NCBI GenBank assembly: GCA_944376715.1
Contig: CALWDO010000004.1
Location: 42,364 to 106,363 of the forward strand
Reading direction: 5' to 3'
Source of the DNA: an uncultured Lachnoclostridium sp.
GTDB taxonomy: Bacteria > Bacillota > Clostridia > Lachnospirales > Lachnospiraceae
DNA length: 64,000 bases
Below are positions 7,615 to 17,762 of this stretch, one piece after another; the stretch's first letter is position 1, and the number at the start of each line of letters is the position of its first letter. A program made the position numbers and the translations under genes. The notes under the pieces are model-generated. The model made no database searches, was not told where the DNA came from, and worked only from the letters and a program-made list of their open reading frames with translations.

Positions 7615-10600
7615 TCATTCCTTCATCCGCGGAATAATAATTTTCTTTGTTTCTCCATCTGCGGAGGGGAGCAGCCCCACCCCTGGATTTTGAAATTTGC
7701 CCTGCTCCTGATATGGGATGTCAGGGAATGAAAACAATCTTTGTCCACCCACATTTCCGCCCATATGTATGCCTGTGCCATATGAACACATATTCTGGAA
7801 AATTCTATTGCCGGCAAGCCGGGAATACTCTTCCGGTTTGAAAGCCGCGAAGAAATAAATTCCAAGACATTTTCCCTTCCCCGTTATATTTTCCAGATAT
7901 GCCTGAATGCTCCCCTTTCCTTCCAGCAGGCGGCCGGCGGCCTCTATAAACGAGACCAGATCCGGCAGGAAGAAAAAAATCTGAGACTCACGGTTCATCT
8001 CCCCTGCGATTTCCTCCGATCCGGCTCCATCAGCGATCAGTGCCTGCTTCTTTCGGCCTCTTTCCCGAATCTCTTCTACGGTATCTTTAAAGAAAAGATA
8101 CAAATGTTTCTCATCCTCCAGGCATTCTGCGCCCAATCCTTTTGCTTCGCCGGAAAGCCCGCTGTTTTTCAAATCGATCATACAAAGCCTGGCGTCTTTT
8201 TTCTCCGCCGCCTGATGCATCAGTAATTTTAGGATATTCCTCTTTCCGCTCCCCTCTCTTCCCTGAATTATCCAGCAATAAATATTCCAAAGATCCAGAG
8301 AAAAAACCGAAGCATCTTTTGCCAGATACCCTAACGGCAGAAATCTTCTGTCCGCTTTTTGTACCTGATATTCTTCCGTGCCCTTCAAATCGGCAAGCAC
8401 CGGATTATCCGGAATGGAAGGAATCTGTCTGGCCCGTTCTTCCTTCCATTCCGCGTCTACTTTGGCGCAATGTTCTTCTATCTTTTCCCTGTTCCCGTCA
8501 TCGTCTGTCATTGCAGTCTGGAATTCCAGGATTCTGCCATCCACACATGTGATTCCCCTCCCTCTTATTCCCGGTTCCGGCAGCACCGGAACCCTGGATA
8601 CATGCAGCATTTCTGCATATTTAAACTTGTCATTCATTTCCAGGCATATAGCCGTATGTATATTTTCTCCAATCAGAAAAGGAATTCCTCCGTTTCCGGT
8701 TCCCGAAGCAGAAAGTATCAAGAAAACACTGTACGCGGCGCCTTCCCGTGACAGACGCACGAGTTTATCTTCATATTTTCCTTCTGTTTTCTCCTGAAAT
8801 CCCAAATAATTATCCAGAATCACCAGAATGACGGTCATATCTCTTTTGCGGCCTCCCCTTTCCTTTTTCCTCATCTGTCTTCTTTCCTCTATAATCTGCT
8901 CCAGCATATGAAAAAACCTGTCTGCTTTTTCTATATCTGCCTCATTTACAACGCCTCCGCAGTGCGGCGCGCCACTAAATGCCTCCAGCTTACCGTCACT
9001 GTAGTCCAGCACATAGAACTGCAGCTGCCGGGGACTGCAGTTCTGAACCAGGGAACAGAGCATTGTCTGCAAAAAAGTGCTTTTCCCGGTTCCGGCCATG
9101 CCGTATACAGCTGTATGTCCTGCATCCGGAAATACAAGCTTTAAAATTCCCTGCTCCTGTCTGGCCGGGTCATCATACAATCCCATTATTGCCGTTCTTA
9201 TATGAAATTTTATATCCGTCTCCGTTTGTCCGCTCTCCAGATCTGCCAGAATCAGATGCGCCGGCAGTACCGGCTGCCAGAGAATCCGGGATTTAGGGAT
9301 ATGTTCTTTCTTTGCCTGTCCGGCAATTTCTCTTATCAATGCCTGAAGCTGCGTTTCCGTTTCCGACTTCTGTTTCCTTTGTCCTGATTCTCCCGATATC
9401 TGTATCTCTCTTCCATCTTTTCCTATCAGGAACACGCTGCGGCTTTCTCTATCCTTTCCAGGTATATATTCTGCTCCGCTGTATCCTGACTGAAACTCCT
9501 CAAACACCTCGTCATTTCCAACCTGCAGATAAGCCCTTCCTGCCCGTGTAATATAAGATGCGTCCGGCTTATGCAGCATATCCCTGCTGTCCTGTTTGTC
9601 CTGGACTCTGAGACAGATCCGGAACCTGGAATTACTCCAGATGCGTTCATCCACTGTACCGGACGGTTTCTGAGTCGCCAGAATCAGATGTACTCCCAGA
9701 CTTCTGCCCACCTGCGCCACACTGACCAGTTCTGCCATGAATTCCGGCTCTTCCTTTTTCAACTCCGCAAACTCATCGACTATTATAAAAAGGTGCGGAA
9801 GCGGCGTTTCAACCTGGCGCATTTTATACATTCTCATATACTGATCAATATGATTTACCCTGTTTTCTGCCAGGATACGCTGTCTTCGCAAATTCTCGCT
9901 TTTCACGGACATCAAGGCTCTCTGGATCTGATTGCCGGACAGATTGGTAATCTCCCCTGCCATATGCGGAAGCTCACGGAACAGATTTGCCATCCCTCCT
10001 CCCTTAAAGTCAATAATCAGAAAAGTTACGTCTTCGGGACTGAAATTCATCGCCATGGACAAAATCAAAGTCTGAAGCAGTTCGCTTTTTCCGGATCCGG
10101 TCATGCCTGCCACCAGGCCGTGAGGGCCATGGTATTTTTCATGAGGATCCAGGAAACATAATCTGCCTCCTTTTCCGATTCCAACAGGTATTCGCAGGCT
10201 TTCCGCGCTCCGGCTCGTTTTCCACCGCCGGGTAATCTGAAGCTGTTTTAAATTGCAGGCGCCGTACATTTCCAGGAAGCCTGCCGCATCCGGAATTTTA
10301 TTTCCAACCGCACCGTCATCCACCCGGATCCCGCTGAGACGTCTGGCCAGCCGGTCCAGTTCCTCTACTTTTACTGTCTCAAAAACCAGGCTGTTATTCT
10401 TTTCTTCTCCGCAGACAGCGAAAATCTCCGCTGTCCTGCCGTCATTCTGTATCACATATTCGCAGCCATTCGGCAGATCCTCATACCGTTCTGCCAACAA
10501 GACAGATGTAATCCCATATTCCGGTTTCGGGTGCATCACGAAATGTTCCAGAAGTTCGCCTTCCAGCAGTTCCGGACGGTCTATGAACAGGATATAATGG

Positions 10601-12264
10601 GGCAAAGGATATTTTTCATTTTTCCCTCCTGTTTCTGCGCGAATACGGAAAATGCGAGACAGTTCACAGCTGATTTCTCCCATCTGGCTTTTATTCTCCG
10701 CTTTCAGACGAATCTGGCCGGACTCATCCCACACATGCGGAAGCCATCTGACAGACGACCAGCGTCTGCAGTCCTCCGGTCCGTCTCCATGAATAAACAC
10801 CATTTTCACATCGGTATAGCAGCTGCTTACCGCAATCTGAGCTATCATATTGCGGACAATTCCGTAACAGCCCCTTTTCTCCTCTCCCCCTATAATCCCC
10901 ATCATGCCTTTTTCATAAATGCTTATATTAACGGGAACACGATGCAGCATTTTATATTTCTCCCGAAGCAGAAACGGCTTTTCTGTCATTTCGTCCTTCT
11001 CCCAGGCAGATACCGCTCCGGAAACACGGATCTCAGCCTGAAAAGGAATCGTTCCTGTGCCTACCCGGACCTTCAGGAAATCCATGCTTTCTGCGCTGCG
11101 GTTCCAAAGTCTCCGGTCATGTCCGTCCATCCGGCAGCATTCGTTTCCAGACGGGTAGTTTTGAAAGAGAGCTTCTCTGTTGTAGTCCTGCTTCTGCCTG
11201 AGGAAATTTTCCGTCTCCCTCAAATATGACTCATATTTTCGCTCTAGTATCCTCCTTTCCTCCCTTTCCTGCTTCCCGGCATACTTCACCCCGACGGCCG
11301 CCCATAAAGCGCCGGTCAGCGCCGAAGCAGCCGCAGTCAGGATGCCGGCAGCCTGATAAAACCGATAACCGGATCCGGCGGCGGTCAGGAAATATCCTAA
11401 CAGCAGCGGAAGGATCATGGTCAGACTTGGCCCCACCGTCAAATATGCCGGCCTTTTTGGGATTTGAACCGCAGGCTGCATCACCTCTATCTCTATCTGA
11501 TCGGTATAAAGCGCAGCCGCCCTTCTTGGCGCACGTTTTAAATACATTTTTTCCGGCCCGTTTTCCAGGCTTGCCTCTCCATGCTGTTTTTCCGCAGTAC
11601 GTTCACAAAGAAGCGGCCGCAGCACTTTTTCCTCCGTCCTGCACTCTCCAAACCGGACACCAAGGGCAAAACATTTTCCCAGCCAGATAATCTGAAGTCC
11701 AAATATGGTAATCTGATCTCCAAACTTTAAAGACTTCTCTTCCATTATTTTTGTTCCGTTCAGCCAGCTGCCGTTTCTGCTGCTGTCGCAGATCTTCCAC
11801 TGATCCTGCCTTCTGTATATCTGCGCATGTTTTCCTGAGATATAATCTTCAAAATGGTAGTTTATCACGCATCCTTCATCCGCGCCGATCTGTATTCTGT
11901 TTATGTCTGAAAGCGAATATTTCTTTAATGCAGGGTATATCTCTTTACAGACAACAGACAAAAGAAATGCCTGTCCCCCTTCCGTGCTTTTCAGCCGCAG
12001 CAATAACCTGTCTTCCAGCAATACTTCTGCTTCTTCACCTCCTTCCTGACGGATGAATGCATACTCCCGCCCTTTCGCCAAAGACCATCGGAAACCATCT
12101 GATTTTAACAAGACAGTTAAACTCCGGTCAGTCCCCAGCACCTCCCTCTTTAATTGAACCTTATGGTCCATCATCTCCGGACCCGGCAGCATAAATTCCT
12201 GACATTCTTTTGATCCGTATACGATAAGCATATTTCCAGGCACACTGCTTCCCCCAACTCTCAT
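7615..12264 (-). CDS. essC: EssC-type FHA-FtsK/SpoIIIE ATPase, type VII secretion motor
   Basis: A 1549-residue membrane ATPase expected to drive export of WXG100 proteins. An FHA fold lies at about 125-195 (SGKHAQIYRR, SSRNGSWLNGTKI). Two membrane helices follow at about 281-300 and 307-328. Then come three FtsK-like domains: P-loop 1 AGMTGSGKSE near 721-730 with LIIDFKGGG and FIIVDEFAEL; P-loop 2 YGMAGTGKST near 1056-1065; P-loop 3 QGREGSGKRN near 1336-1345, where the Ser/Thr after Lys is Arg, so this domain is probably inactive. The ATG overlaps the FHA gene stop (ATGA). Domain order matches EssC of Firmicutes; the N-terminal FHA may read phosphothreonines made by the kinase in this operon, which is inference. 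Confidence 0.93.
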   Translation of the reverse strand: MRVGGSSVPGNMLIVYGSKECQEFMLPGPEMMDHKVQLKREVLGTDRSLTVLLKSDGFRWSLAKGREYAFIRQEGGEEAEVLLEDRLLLRLKSTEGGQAFLLSVVCKEIYPALKKYSLSDINRIQIGADEGCVINYHFEDYISGKHAQIYRRQDQWKICDSSRNGSWLNGTKIMEEKSLKFGDQITIFGLQIIWLGKCFALGVRFGECRTEEKVLRPLLCERTAEKQHGEASLENGPEKMYLKRAPRRAAALYTDQIEIEVMQPAVQIPKRPAYLTVGPSLTMILPLLLGYFLTAAGSGYRFYQAAGILTAAASALTGALWAAVGVKYAGKQEREERRILERKYESYLRETENFLRQKQDYNREALFQNYPSGNECCRMDGHDRRLWNRSAESMDFLKVRVGTGTIPFQAEIRVSGAVSAWEKDEMTEKPFLLREKYKMLHRVPVNISIYEKGMMGIIGGEEKRGCYGIVRNMIAQIAVSSCYTDVKMVFIHGDGPEDCRRWSSVRWLPHVWDESGQIRLKAENKSQMGEISCELSRIFRIRAETGGKNEKYPLPHYILFIDRPELLEGELLEHFVMHPKPEYGITSVLLAERYEDLPNGCEYVIQNDGRTAEIFAVCGEEKNNSLVFETVKVEELDRLARRLSGIRVDDGAVGNKIPDAAGFLEMYGACNLKQLQITRRWKTSRSAESLRIPVGIGKGGRLCFLDPHEKYHGPHGLVAGMTGSGKSELLQTLILSMAMNFSPEDVTFLIIDFKGGGMANLFRELPHMAGEITNLSGNQIQRALMSVKSENLRRQRILAENRVNHIDQYMRMYKMRQVETPLPHLFIIVDEFAELKKEEPEFMAELVSVAQVGRSLGVHLILATQKPSGTVDERIWSNSRFRICLRVQDKQDSRDMLHKPDASYITRAGRAYLQVGNDEVFEEFQSGYSGAEYIPGKDRESRSVFLIGKDGREIQISGESGQRKQKSETETQLQALIREIAGQAKKEHIPKSRILWQPVLPAHLILADLESGQTETDIKFHIRTAIMGLYDDPARQEQGILKLVFPDAGHTAVYGMAGTGKSTFLQTMLCSLVQNCSPRQLQFYVLDYSDGKLEAFSGAPHCGGVVNEADIEKADRFFHMLEQIIEERRQMRKKERGGRKRDMTVILVILDNYLGFQEKTEGKYEDKLVRLSREGAAYSVFLILSASGTGNGGIPFLIGENIHTAICLEMNDKFKYAEMLHVSRVPVLPEPGIRGRGITCVDGRILEFQTAMTDDDGNREKIEEHCAKVDAEWKEERARQIPSIPDNPVLADLKGTEEYQVQKADRRFLPLGYLAKDASVFSLDLWNIYCWIIQGREGSGKRNILKLLMHQAAEKKDARLCMIDLKNSGLSGEAKGLGAECLEDEKHLYLFFKDTVEEIRERGRKKQALIADGAGSEEIAGEMNRESQIFFFLPDLVSFIEAAGRLLEGKGSIQAYLENITGKGKCLGIYFFAAFKPEEYSRLAGNRIFQNMCSYGTGIHMGGNVGGQRLFSFPDIPYQEQGKFQNPGVGLLPSADGETKKIIIPRMKE

Positions 12265-12809
12265 AACCAAAAATCCAGTTCTTCATCCGCCACTTTTATC
12301 CGGTCTCCCGGTTTTAACAATACTTCCTGCCCGGATTCTATCCTTCTCTCATTCAGATAAGTCCCGTTTGTAGAATTCCGGTCTATCAGATAATATTCTT
12401 CTCCTCTGCAGACTATCCCCGCATGAATTCTGCTCACCGCTTCATTATCCGTAATCTGAAAATCTGCCCGCAGCTTCTCCTTACCGATCAGGAACAACGG
12501 CCGTTTCACCTCTGTCCGTTCTCCTGTCTTTCTTCGGATCAGCATAGCGCAGGGGCGGGCGAAGCCTTTATCCAGATAGCCGGTTTCCTCATGATTTTCA
12601 TCCAGCACGCTGGTACGCCCATTCTGTACTGTTTCCGGAGGTTTGGCATACACAGGCCCCATTTGACCTCCGGCATGAAACCCTGTGGGAGCATAAAATT
12701 TTTTCTTCTTCCGGGTGATCAAACTTGTCGCAATCACCGCGCCCAGAATCCCAGCCGCCACTACGGCGGCTAAAGCCAGTATGATCCAGCTGTAAAATTC
12801 TACTCTCAC
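12261..12809 (-). CDS. Membrane-anchored FHA-domain protein
   Basis: A 182-residue protein with one N-terminal membrane helix (about 6-31, WIILALAAVVAAGILGAV) followed by a basic stop-transfer RKKKKF, so the rest is cytosolic. Residues 95-180 form an FHA domain, which binds phosphothreonine: FLIGKEK, AVSRIHAGIV and RNSTNGTYLNERRI carry the conserved Gly-Lys, Ser-Arg-x-His and Asn-x-Thr-x-x-Asn positions. The start is GTG at 12809, which overlaps the stop of the Ig-like gene (GTGA) and has GGGGGA 6 bases upstream; the longer ATG form would overlap by 40 bases. A candidate reader of the kinase signal at the secretion complex. Confidence 0.87.
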   Translation of the reverse strand: MRVEFYSWIILALAAVVAAGILGAVIATSLITRKKKKFYAPTGFHAGGQMGPVYAKPPETVQNGRTSVLDENHEETGYLDKGFARPCAMLIRRKTGERTEVKRPLFLIGKEKLRADFQITDNEAVSRIHAGIVCRGEEYYLIDRNSTNGTYLNERRIESGQEVLLKPGDRIKVADEELDFWL

Positions 12810-15800
12810 ATACTTCCCCCATTTCTTTTTATCAGGACAAGCCATATACAGGCAGTCAATACCAGGATTCCTCCTGCCGTCCCGAAAAACAGCGGTTTAT
12901 TCATAAAAAACTGTATCAGAATATCAGGCGTAACCAGAAACCGGACTTCTTCCGATATATACTCATTCCCCGCCTCATCACACGCCGTCACCTGTAAAGT
13001 CTGCCAGCCGTTTTGAGCCGGCGCCGTAATGGTAATAATCCCATTTTGGCGGTCCGCCTCCGCCGCCGAAAATACCCTTTTCTCCCCGTCCAGAATTACG
13101 ACAGCCTCCGCCAGGCAAATATTGTCCTGTATATCTATTGTGATTTCACGGCTGCTCTCCCGATACTTTCCGCGGTCTTTCACGCCCGATATCAGGACAC
13201 TGGGGCTTGTCCGGTCTACCGCAAAAGCCAATGTCATACCTTTGGATTGATTATCGGAAACATTTTTTGCCCGGTCTTCAGAATAGACCGTTACCGCATA
13301 AATCCCCTCCTGTTTAAAATTGTCGCGGCTTATAACATATTCATATTGTTTCCAGGTATCCTCCGAGCCGTTCTCCCGGACTGTATAATCTTTTCCTTCT
13401 TCCAGCGTTTCCAGATTTCCATTCCAGTTGCAGGTGATTTTTCTGAATTCCAGCGTATCCACATTTGTTTCTGTAATCCGGATATCCTTTGCCTCACTGA
13501 TATAGTAGGTGTCCGTCCATTCATCAAGCGTATAGACAGACCCGAAGCGGTTCACAGAAAAAGTGACGCTTGTCTCGCTCTGGTTCCCGGCCAGATCGGA
13601 AGCCGTGGCCCGCAGCGTATACAGATCATCTGTTTCGGGCGTATACGAGAAATCTTCCATCTGTATCCACATTCCATCCGCGTTTTTTCCGCTGTCTCCT
13701 TTGATTTCCTGAGCCAGACTCCTGTATCCTTCCAGAGAAACGTCAAAATGTTCAAAATCAAGATGCTGGTCCTTTACCTGAATAAACGGCATAACTTCTC
13801 CCCGATTGGCTGAATGATGGGATACCCGGCTGATTTCCAGGGCAGGCAGCGTCCGGTCTATGATAAAACGGTCAGCCCCATAAGCTTCCACAGGATTTCC
13901 CGCCTGATCTGTCCCGGAAATTTCCAACGTGTATTCCGCATCATTCTCAAATACCACTGTTGCCGTATGACGGTCGCCCTCGCTGTTCCAGGCAGATATT
14001 CCCGATACGGGAGTCCCATCAGCTGTAACATTCACTTGAAACTGTTCCGGGACAAAATTATGTTCCTGAACCTCCAGCATCGCTCTCCGGCTTTCCGAAT
14101 AGTAATATTCGTTGCTGCTTTCATTATTATCATAAGTTACCGTCAAAACTGGCACCGACTGATCGATTGTGAACTCATCCGTTCTGCCGTAATCCGCCTT
14201 GTTTCCCGCCAGATCCTGAAACTCAACTGTAAAAGTATAGTCCCCATCCGCAAAAAAAGTAACTGTACACACATGTAACGTATTGTCCCCGTCCCCGGAT
14301 GAATCCCAGCCGCTGATTTCCGGCATAACTCCATCTGTACTGGTAATGTGGAATTCCACATCTTCCGGCAGAAAATTTCTCTCCTTTACTGTGACTGTCG
14401 CGGTCCGGGTCCGGTTATAAAAACGGCCGTCCGCCGGTTCATTCCGGTCATACTCCACGGTAATCTCCGGCACCGTTACATCGATGTTATAGTATTGAAC
14501 GATCTGCTCCACGTGTCCTGTATTGTCCGTATATTCTGCATATACCTGAATATTATTTTCATTATTATCCGCTGCGGACAGAGTCATTTTCTCCGAATAT
14601 TCCCACACAGCTTCTCTCCGCGGCTCTTCTTTCAGATCATTTCCCGCTTCTTTCGCGTAATTGGCCGTTCCTGACAGAGTATGCCCGCCCAGGTATGCGT
14701 AGCTTCTGATCCCTGACCACTCATCCCGAAGCCGCAGACGCAGATCCACATCCGTATTATAATAGGCGATTCCATCCACTATCCTGCCTGGTTCAGTGAG
14801 TGTCTCCAGTCCTATCTCTCCGCTTTTTCCATGTCTTTCTTCACTCTCCACCACATGCCCATGTTCCCGTAAAACTGTATTTCCGGACCAGTCGTACACC
14901 TCTACCCGGACAGTTCCTCTGAAATCCTGACCGTCTACAGGAACCGCCGCTTCACGTATCTCTTGAAAGGAAGGACTGCTGAGGTATTCTTTTTCCGTCA
15001 CCTTTCCTTTTTCGTCCGTGATAAGAAAACGGATCCTTTCAATCCCCGATATCATATCTTCCGCCGTCACAGTCAGAGTCATCTTTTTGTCCGCAAACAG
15101 ATATCCCAGATCCCGGTAATTTACCGCATCCAGGAATCCGGCCGGCTCCGTACTCCAATCCAGACTGATCTTCGGCTCTGTAAAATCCACGGTACCTTTC
15201 ACAGAAATATATTCCGATCGGTTTCCCGCCAGATCCTCGCATCCTACAGGTATCTCATAGTTTGCTTCCGTCAAAAGGGGAAGATACCATATGATCCCGT
15301 CTTCCTCTGTCCTGACAGAATCTGCATTTTCCAAAAAATCACCAAGAGCATGCTCCTGTATCTCCCTGCCCTGGCTGTCCGACGCCTGTGCTTCTTTCAG
15401 AGTATCCAGCAGCTCCTGACCGCGCACATGTTTGTCTTCCACTTGTATTTTCAAATAGACAGGTCTGGAAAAAAATCCTTCTTTTGAAGCCACCTCTTCC
15501 ATGGACAAATCCGCATATGACAGATAAACGCGGGGCGGCGTACGGTCCAGCACCAGAACAGGACTTTCATATGCCGTATGATTGTCCGCAGCATCCCGGT
15601 ATTCCATAAAGATGACATAGCTGCCTTCTTCCGCCAAAGTAAACCTCCCCTCATAACAGTTTCCTTTCCGGTTCCACTTTACATCCGGCCTGCAGACCGC
15701 GCCGCTCTCTTCCAGAACCGACAATTCAAAATCTTCCAGCTCAGTCATTTCGTCTTCATTCGTCACAGGCAGAGCATAGTCTTCTTCCAACGTGAAAGAT

Positions 15801-17533
15801 ACGGTTATATTTCCGTCATAATAAGCCGTATAGCCTTCCTGTGGCTCCTGTTCCTGTATGTCGTATTCCCTCCCTGTATTTCCATCCCGGACCAGACGTT
15901 TCGCCTTGGCGTACATAACCTTCAGCAGGGGCTCTTTTTCGTCCAGAATAAAATCCTTGCTGATATAGGTTCCGGATTCATTGAGATCTCCCGTCTTTCT
16001 CAACTCTTCCAGATTCTCTTCCGATAAGCTCATAGCCGCCCCCGCAGGATCCAAATAAGACAACTCAACATTGTATCTGGAAGGTTCCCATTCCTCTTTC
16101 CCTTCAAACACATATTCTGCCTGATGAATCTGGCCTTCTGTGCTCCACTCCAGCATATCTCCGCTCACAGACACTGCCGGAATCCCCGAGGCATGATGAT
16201 TGACTCTCAGCACGACTCTGTCCGGGCTCCAGTCTGCTTCCCTTTCATTCAGCGAAAACAGGATTTTTACATTTCCATGTTGATATACCAAAGCTCCATC
16301 CTCCATCCGCCGGTCAGACTCTCCCGTGATGGAAAAAGCCGTCAGTCTCGGAGCTCTGTCATCCAGCGTAAGTTCCCCTTCCCATTCCAGCCTGTTCCCG
16401 GAACAGTCCTCACAAACCGCCTCAATCTGATAATCTGCCTCCTGTCCTTCCAGATACGGCAAAGTAATCGTCGCCTTAATCTCCTCCTCTGATAATTCTT
16501 CCCATCTCACAAGATTTTCCGGACTCATCAGTTCCCCATTCTGATACACCGAGATCTTCGGATAGACAAGCATGTCTTCCTGCACCGGAAAATACGTCTC
16601 TGTAAATGTCAGCCTGACAGTTTCAAATGCTTCTCCATCTTTCGGTCTGCAATAACCTTTTCCGTTATTATTTCCATCCCACTGGGGATATTCCGCCTGC
16701 ACCGCAGGAGTTGTCCGGTCTATCACCAGCATGACCGTTCCTTCTGCCACAGCCGCGCCGTCTTCATATTCTGCCTTATTTCCCGCATAATCCGTAACAG
16801 AAAGAATCTTAAGAGTATCTGCGGTTTCCGCCTCGATCGGGAAGGTAACCACAGAGTAGTATTTTTCATCGTATTCTTCTGTAAAACTACATTCCGCCGT
16901 TCCCTCGCTTCCTCCGTACTCGTATCTGACTGTCTTTACTCCGGAAAATTCATCCAGAAGATACAGCGTTACCTGGATCTTTTCCTTTCCAAATATGTAA
17001 TTTGAAAGTCCTGCCGTATCCGTCAGCAGACTTCTCGGGTAGCATACAGGATCCCCCTCATCCTCATAAACGCTGTACTCCGCCAGGATACTGTCCACCT
17101 GCGGAACAATCTTATCTTTCTTTACAGAACAGGCGGCTTCCTCCGACACATTTCCTGACGCGTCTCCTGCCCGGAAATAATACTCTCCTTCATACCCTGT
17201 ATCCTCTTCCATAACAGAAAACATCCAGCAGCCATCGTCCGAGATCTCCGCATCTTCTTTCCGGATCCATTCTGTCTCATCCCCTTTTCTGTACTCCAGA
17301 TATGGCATTTCTTCGCTTTCTATGGCGACTGTAAACTGAATATCCTCCCGGACCCATCCATCTTCATTTGGATTCGGAGAAATCTCTATCTCCTTTACCA
17401 TTGGCATTCTTATTTCCGTATCCGGTACAGTTTCTCTCTCCAGGACATGTCTCTCCTCCGCTGCAGCCGGGAGTTCTTTGCAGTACCATATCCCGGCAAT
17501 CAAAACCGCTGCCATCAACCCTTTCACAAACAT
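12806..17533 (-). CDS. Giant Ig-like-repeat surface protein with C-terminal membrane anchor
   Basis: About 1575 residues. ATG at 17533 (GGGGGA upstream) gives a signal peptide with basic MFVKG, hydrophobic LMAAVLIAGIW and a PAAAEE cleavage-like region. The rest is a chain of bacterial Ig-like units of roughly 100 residues, each with Asp-Arg-Thr starts (DRTTPAVQ, DRTPPRVYL, DRTSPSVLI) and D-x-x-G-N ends (DYAGNKAEY, DLAGNRSEY, DLAGNKADY, DQAGNPVEA, DEAGNEYIS); at least ten are visible. A membrane helix near the C-terminus (FFGTAGGILVLTACIWLVLI) and KRNGGSM end it, so the protein stands outside the cell on the membrane, not sorted by sortase. Its position between kinase and FHA genes suggests a structural part of the secretion machine, perhaps the EsaA role; this is inference. 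Confidence 0.8.
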   Translation of the reverse strand: MFVKGLMAAVLIAGIWYCKELPAAAEERHVLERETVPDTEIRMPMVKEIEISPNPNEDGWVREDIQFTVAIESEEMPYLEYRKGDETEWIRKEDAEISDDGCWMFSVMEEDTGYEGEYYFRAGDASGNVSEEAACSVKKDKIVPQVDSILAEYSVYEDEGDPVCYPRSLLTDTAGLSNYIFGKEKIQVTLYLLDEFSGVKTVRYEYGGSEGTAECSFTEEYDEKYYSVVTFPIEAETADTLKILSVTDYAGNKAEYEDGAAVAEGTVMLVIDRTTPAVQAEYPQWDGNNNGKGYCRPKDGEAFETVRLTFTETYFPVQEDMLVYPKISVYQNGELMSPENLVRWEELSEEEIKATITLPYLEGQEADYQIEAVCEDCSGNRLEWEGELTLDDRAPRLTAFSITGESDRRMEDGALVYQHGNVKILFSLNEREADWSPDRVVLRVNHHASGIPAVSVSGDMLEWSTEGQIHQAEYVFEGKEEWEPSRYNVELSYLDPAGAAMSLSEENLEELRKTGDLNESGTYISKDFILDEKEPLLKVMYAKAKRLVRDGNTGREYDIQEQEPQEGYTAYYDGNITVSFTLEEDYALPVTNEDEMTELEDFELSVLEESGAVCRPDVKWNRKGNCYEGRFTLAEEGSYVIFMEYRDAADNHTAYESPVLVLDRTPPRVYLSYADLSMEEVASKEGFFSRPVYLKIQVEDKHVRGQELLDTLKEAQASDSQGREIQEHALGDFLENADSVRTEEDGIIWYLPLLTEANYEIPVGCEDLAGNRSEYISVKGTVDFTEPKISLDWSTEPAGFLDAVNYRDLGYLFADKKMTLTVTAEDMISGIERIRFLITDEKGKVTEKEYLSSPSFQEIREAAVPVDGQDFRGTVRVEVYDWSGNTVLREHGHVVESEERHGKSGEIGLETLTEPGRIVDGIAYYNTDVDLRLRLRDEWSGIRSYAYLGGHTLSGTANYAKEAGNDLKEEPRREAVWEYSEKMTLSAADNNENNIQVYAEYTDNTGHVEQIVQYYNIDVTVPEITVEYDRNEPADGRFYNRTRTATVTVKERNFLPEDVEFHITSTDGVMPEISGWDSSGDGDNTLHVCTVTFFADGDYTFTVEFQDLAGNKADYGRTDEFTIDQSVPVLTVTYDNNESSNEYYYSESRRAMLEVQEHNFVPEQFQVNVTADGTPVSGISAWNSEGDRHTATVVFENDAEYTLEISGTDQAGNPVEAYGADRFIIDRTLPALEISRVSHHSANRGEVMPFIQVKDQHLDFEHFDVSLEGYRSLAQEIKGDSGKNADGMWIQMEDFSYTPETDDLYTLRATASDLAGNQSETSVTFSVNRFGSVYTLDEWTDTYYISEAKDIRITETNVDTLEFRKITCNWNGNLETLEEGKDYTVRENGSEDTWKQYEYVISRDNFKQEGIYAVTVYSEDRAKNVSDNQSKGMTLAFAVDRTSPSVLISGVKDRGKYRESSREITIDIQDNICLAEAVVILDGEKRVFSAAEADRQNGIITITAPAQNGWQTLQVTACDEAGNEYISEEVRFLVTPDILIQFFMNKPLFFGTAGGILVLTACIWLVLIKRNGGSM

Positions 17534-17546
17534 TCTCTTTTCCCCC

Positions 17547-17762
17547 TTATACGACTTCATCTGTGTGTATGATCAATATTTCTTTGTCCACACAGTAAGA
17601 CGGTTTCTTCTTTCCCAGACTCATATGAAAAAAATTCAACACCTTTCCCATATCCATCCTGATATACAGAAACGCAGCGGCGACTAAACAAAGAACCGAA
17701 TTTATCAGACAGATCTGCGAAATCATATGATAAAGCTCCACGTAATCTGTCATCTCAGTCAT
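17547..17762 (-). CDS. Small membrane protein of the type VII locus
   Basis: A 71-residue protein with one hydrophobic helix (about 14-34, QICLINSVLCLVAAAFLYI) and a basic then mixed C-terminal tail. ATG at 17762 is preceded by AGGAGG with 7 bases spacing and lies inside the last codons of the kinase gene, so it is coupled to it. It has no family I recognise. Small single-span proteins (EssA-like) are part of Firmicute type VII complexes; the comparison is by size and position only. Confidence 0.7.
   Translation of the reverse strand: MTEMTDYVELYHMISQICLINSVLCLVAAAFLYIRMDMGKVLNFFHMSLGKKKPSYCVDKEILIIHTDEVV

Noticed and set aside
12807-12845. N-terminus of the longer FHA frame resembles a Tad prepilin signal (basic stretch, Gly-Lys, Glu-Phe, hydrophobic helix), a tempting substrate for the A24 peptidase.
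   Set aside because: The Glu is at +6 from Gly instead of +5, and the real start is most likely GTG at 12809, with its own ribosome site and GTGA overlap, which removes the basic part.
16000-17400. Ig-like protein considered as a sortase substrate for the SrtB at 46557.
   Set aside because: The C-terminus has a membrane helix and short tail but no NPQTN/LPxTG-like motif before it.
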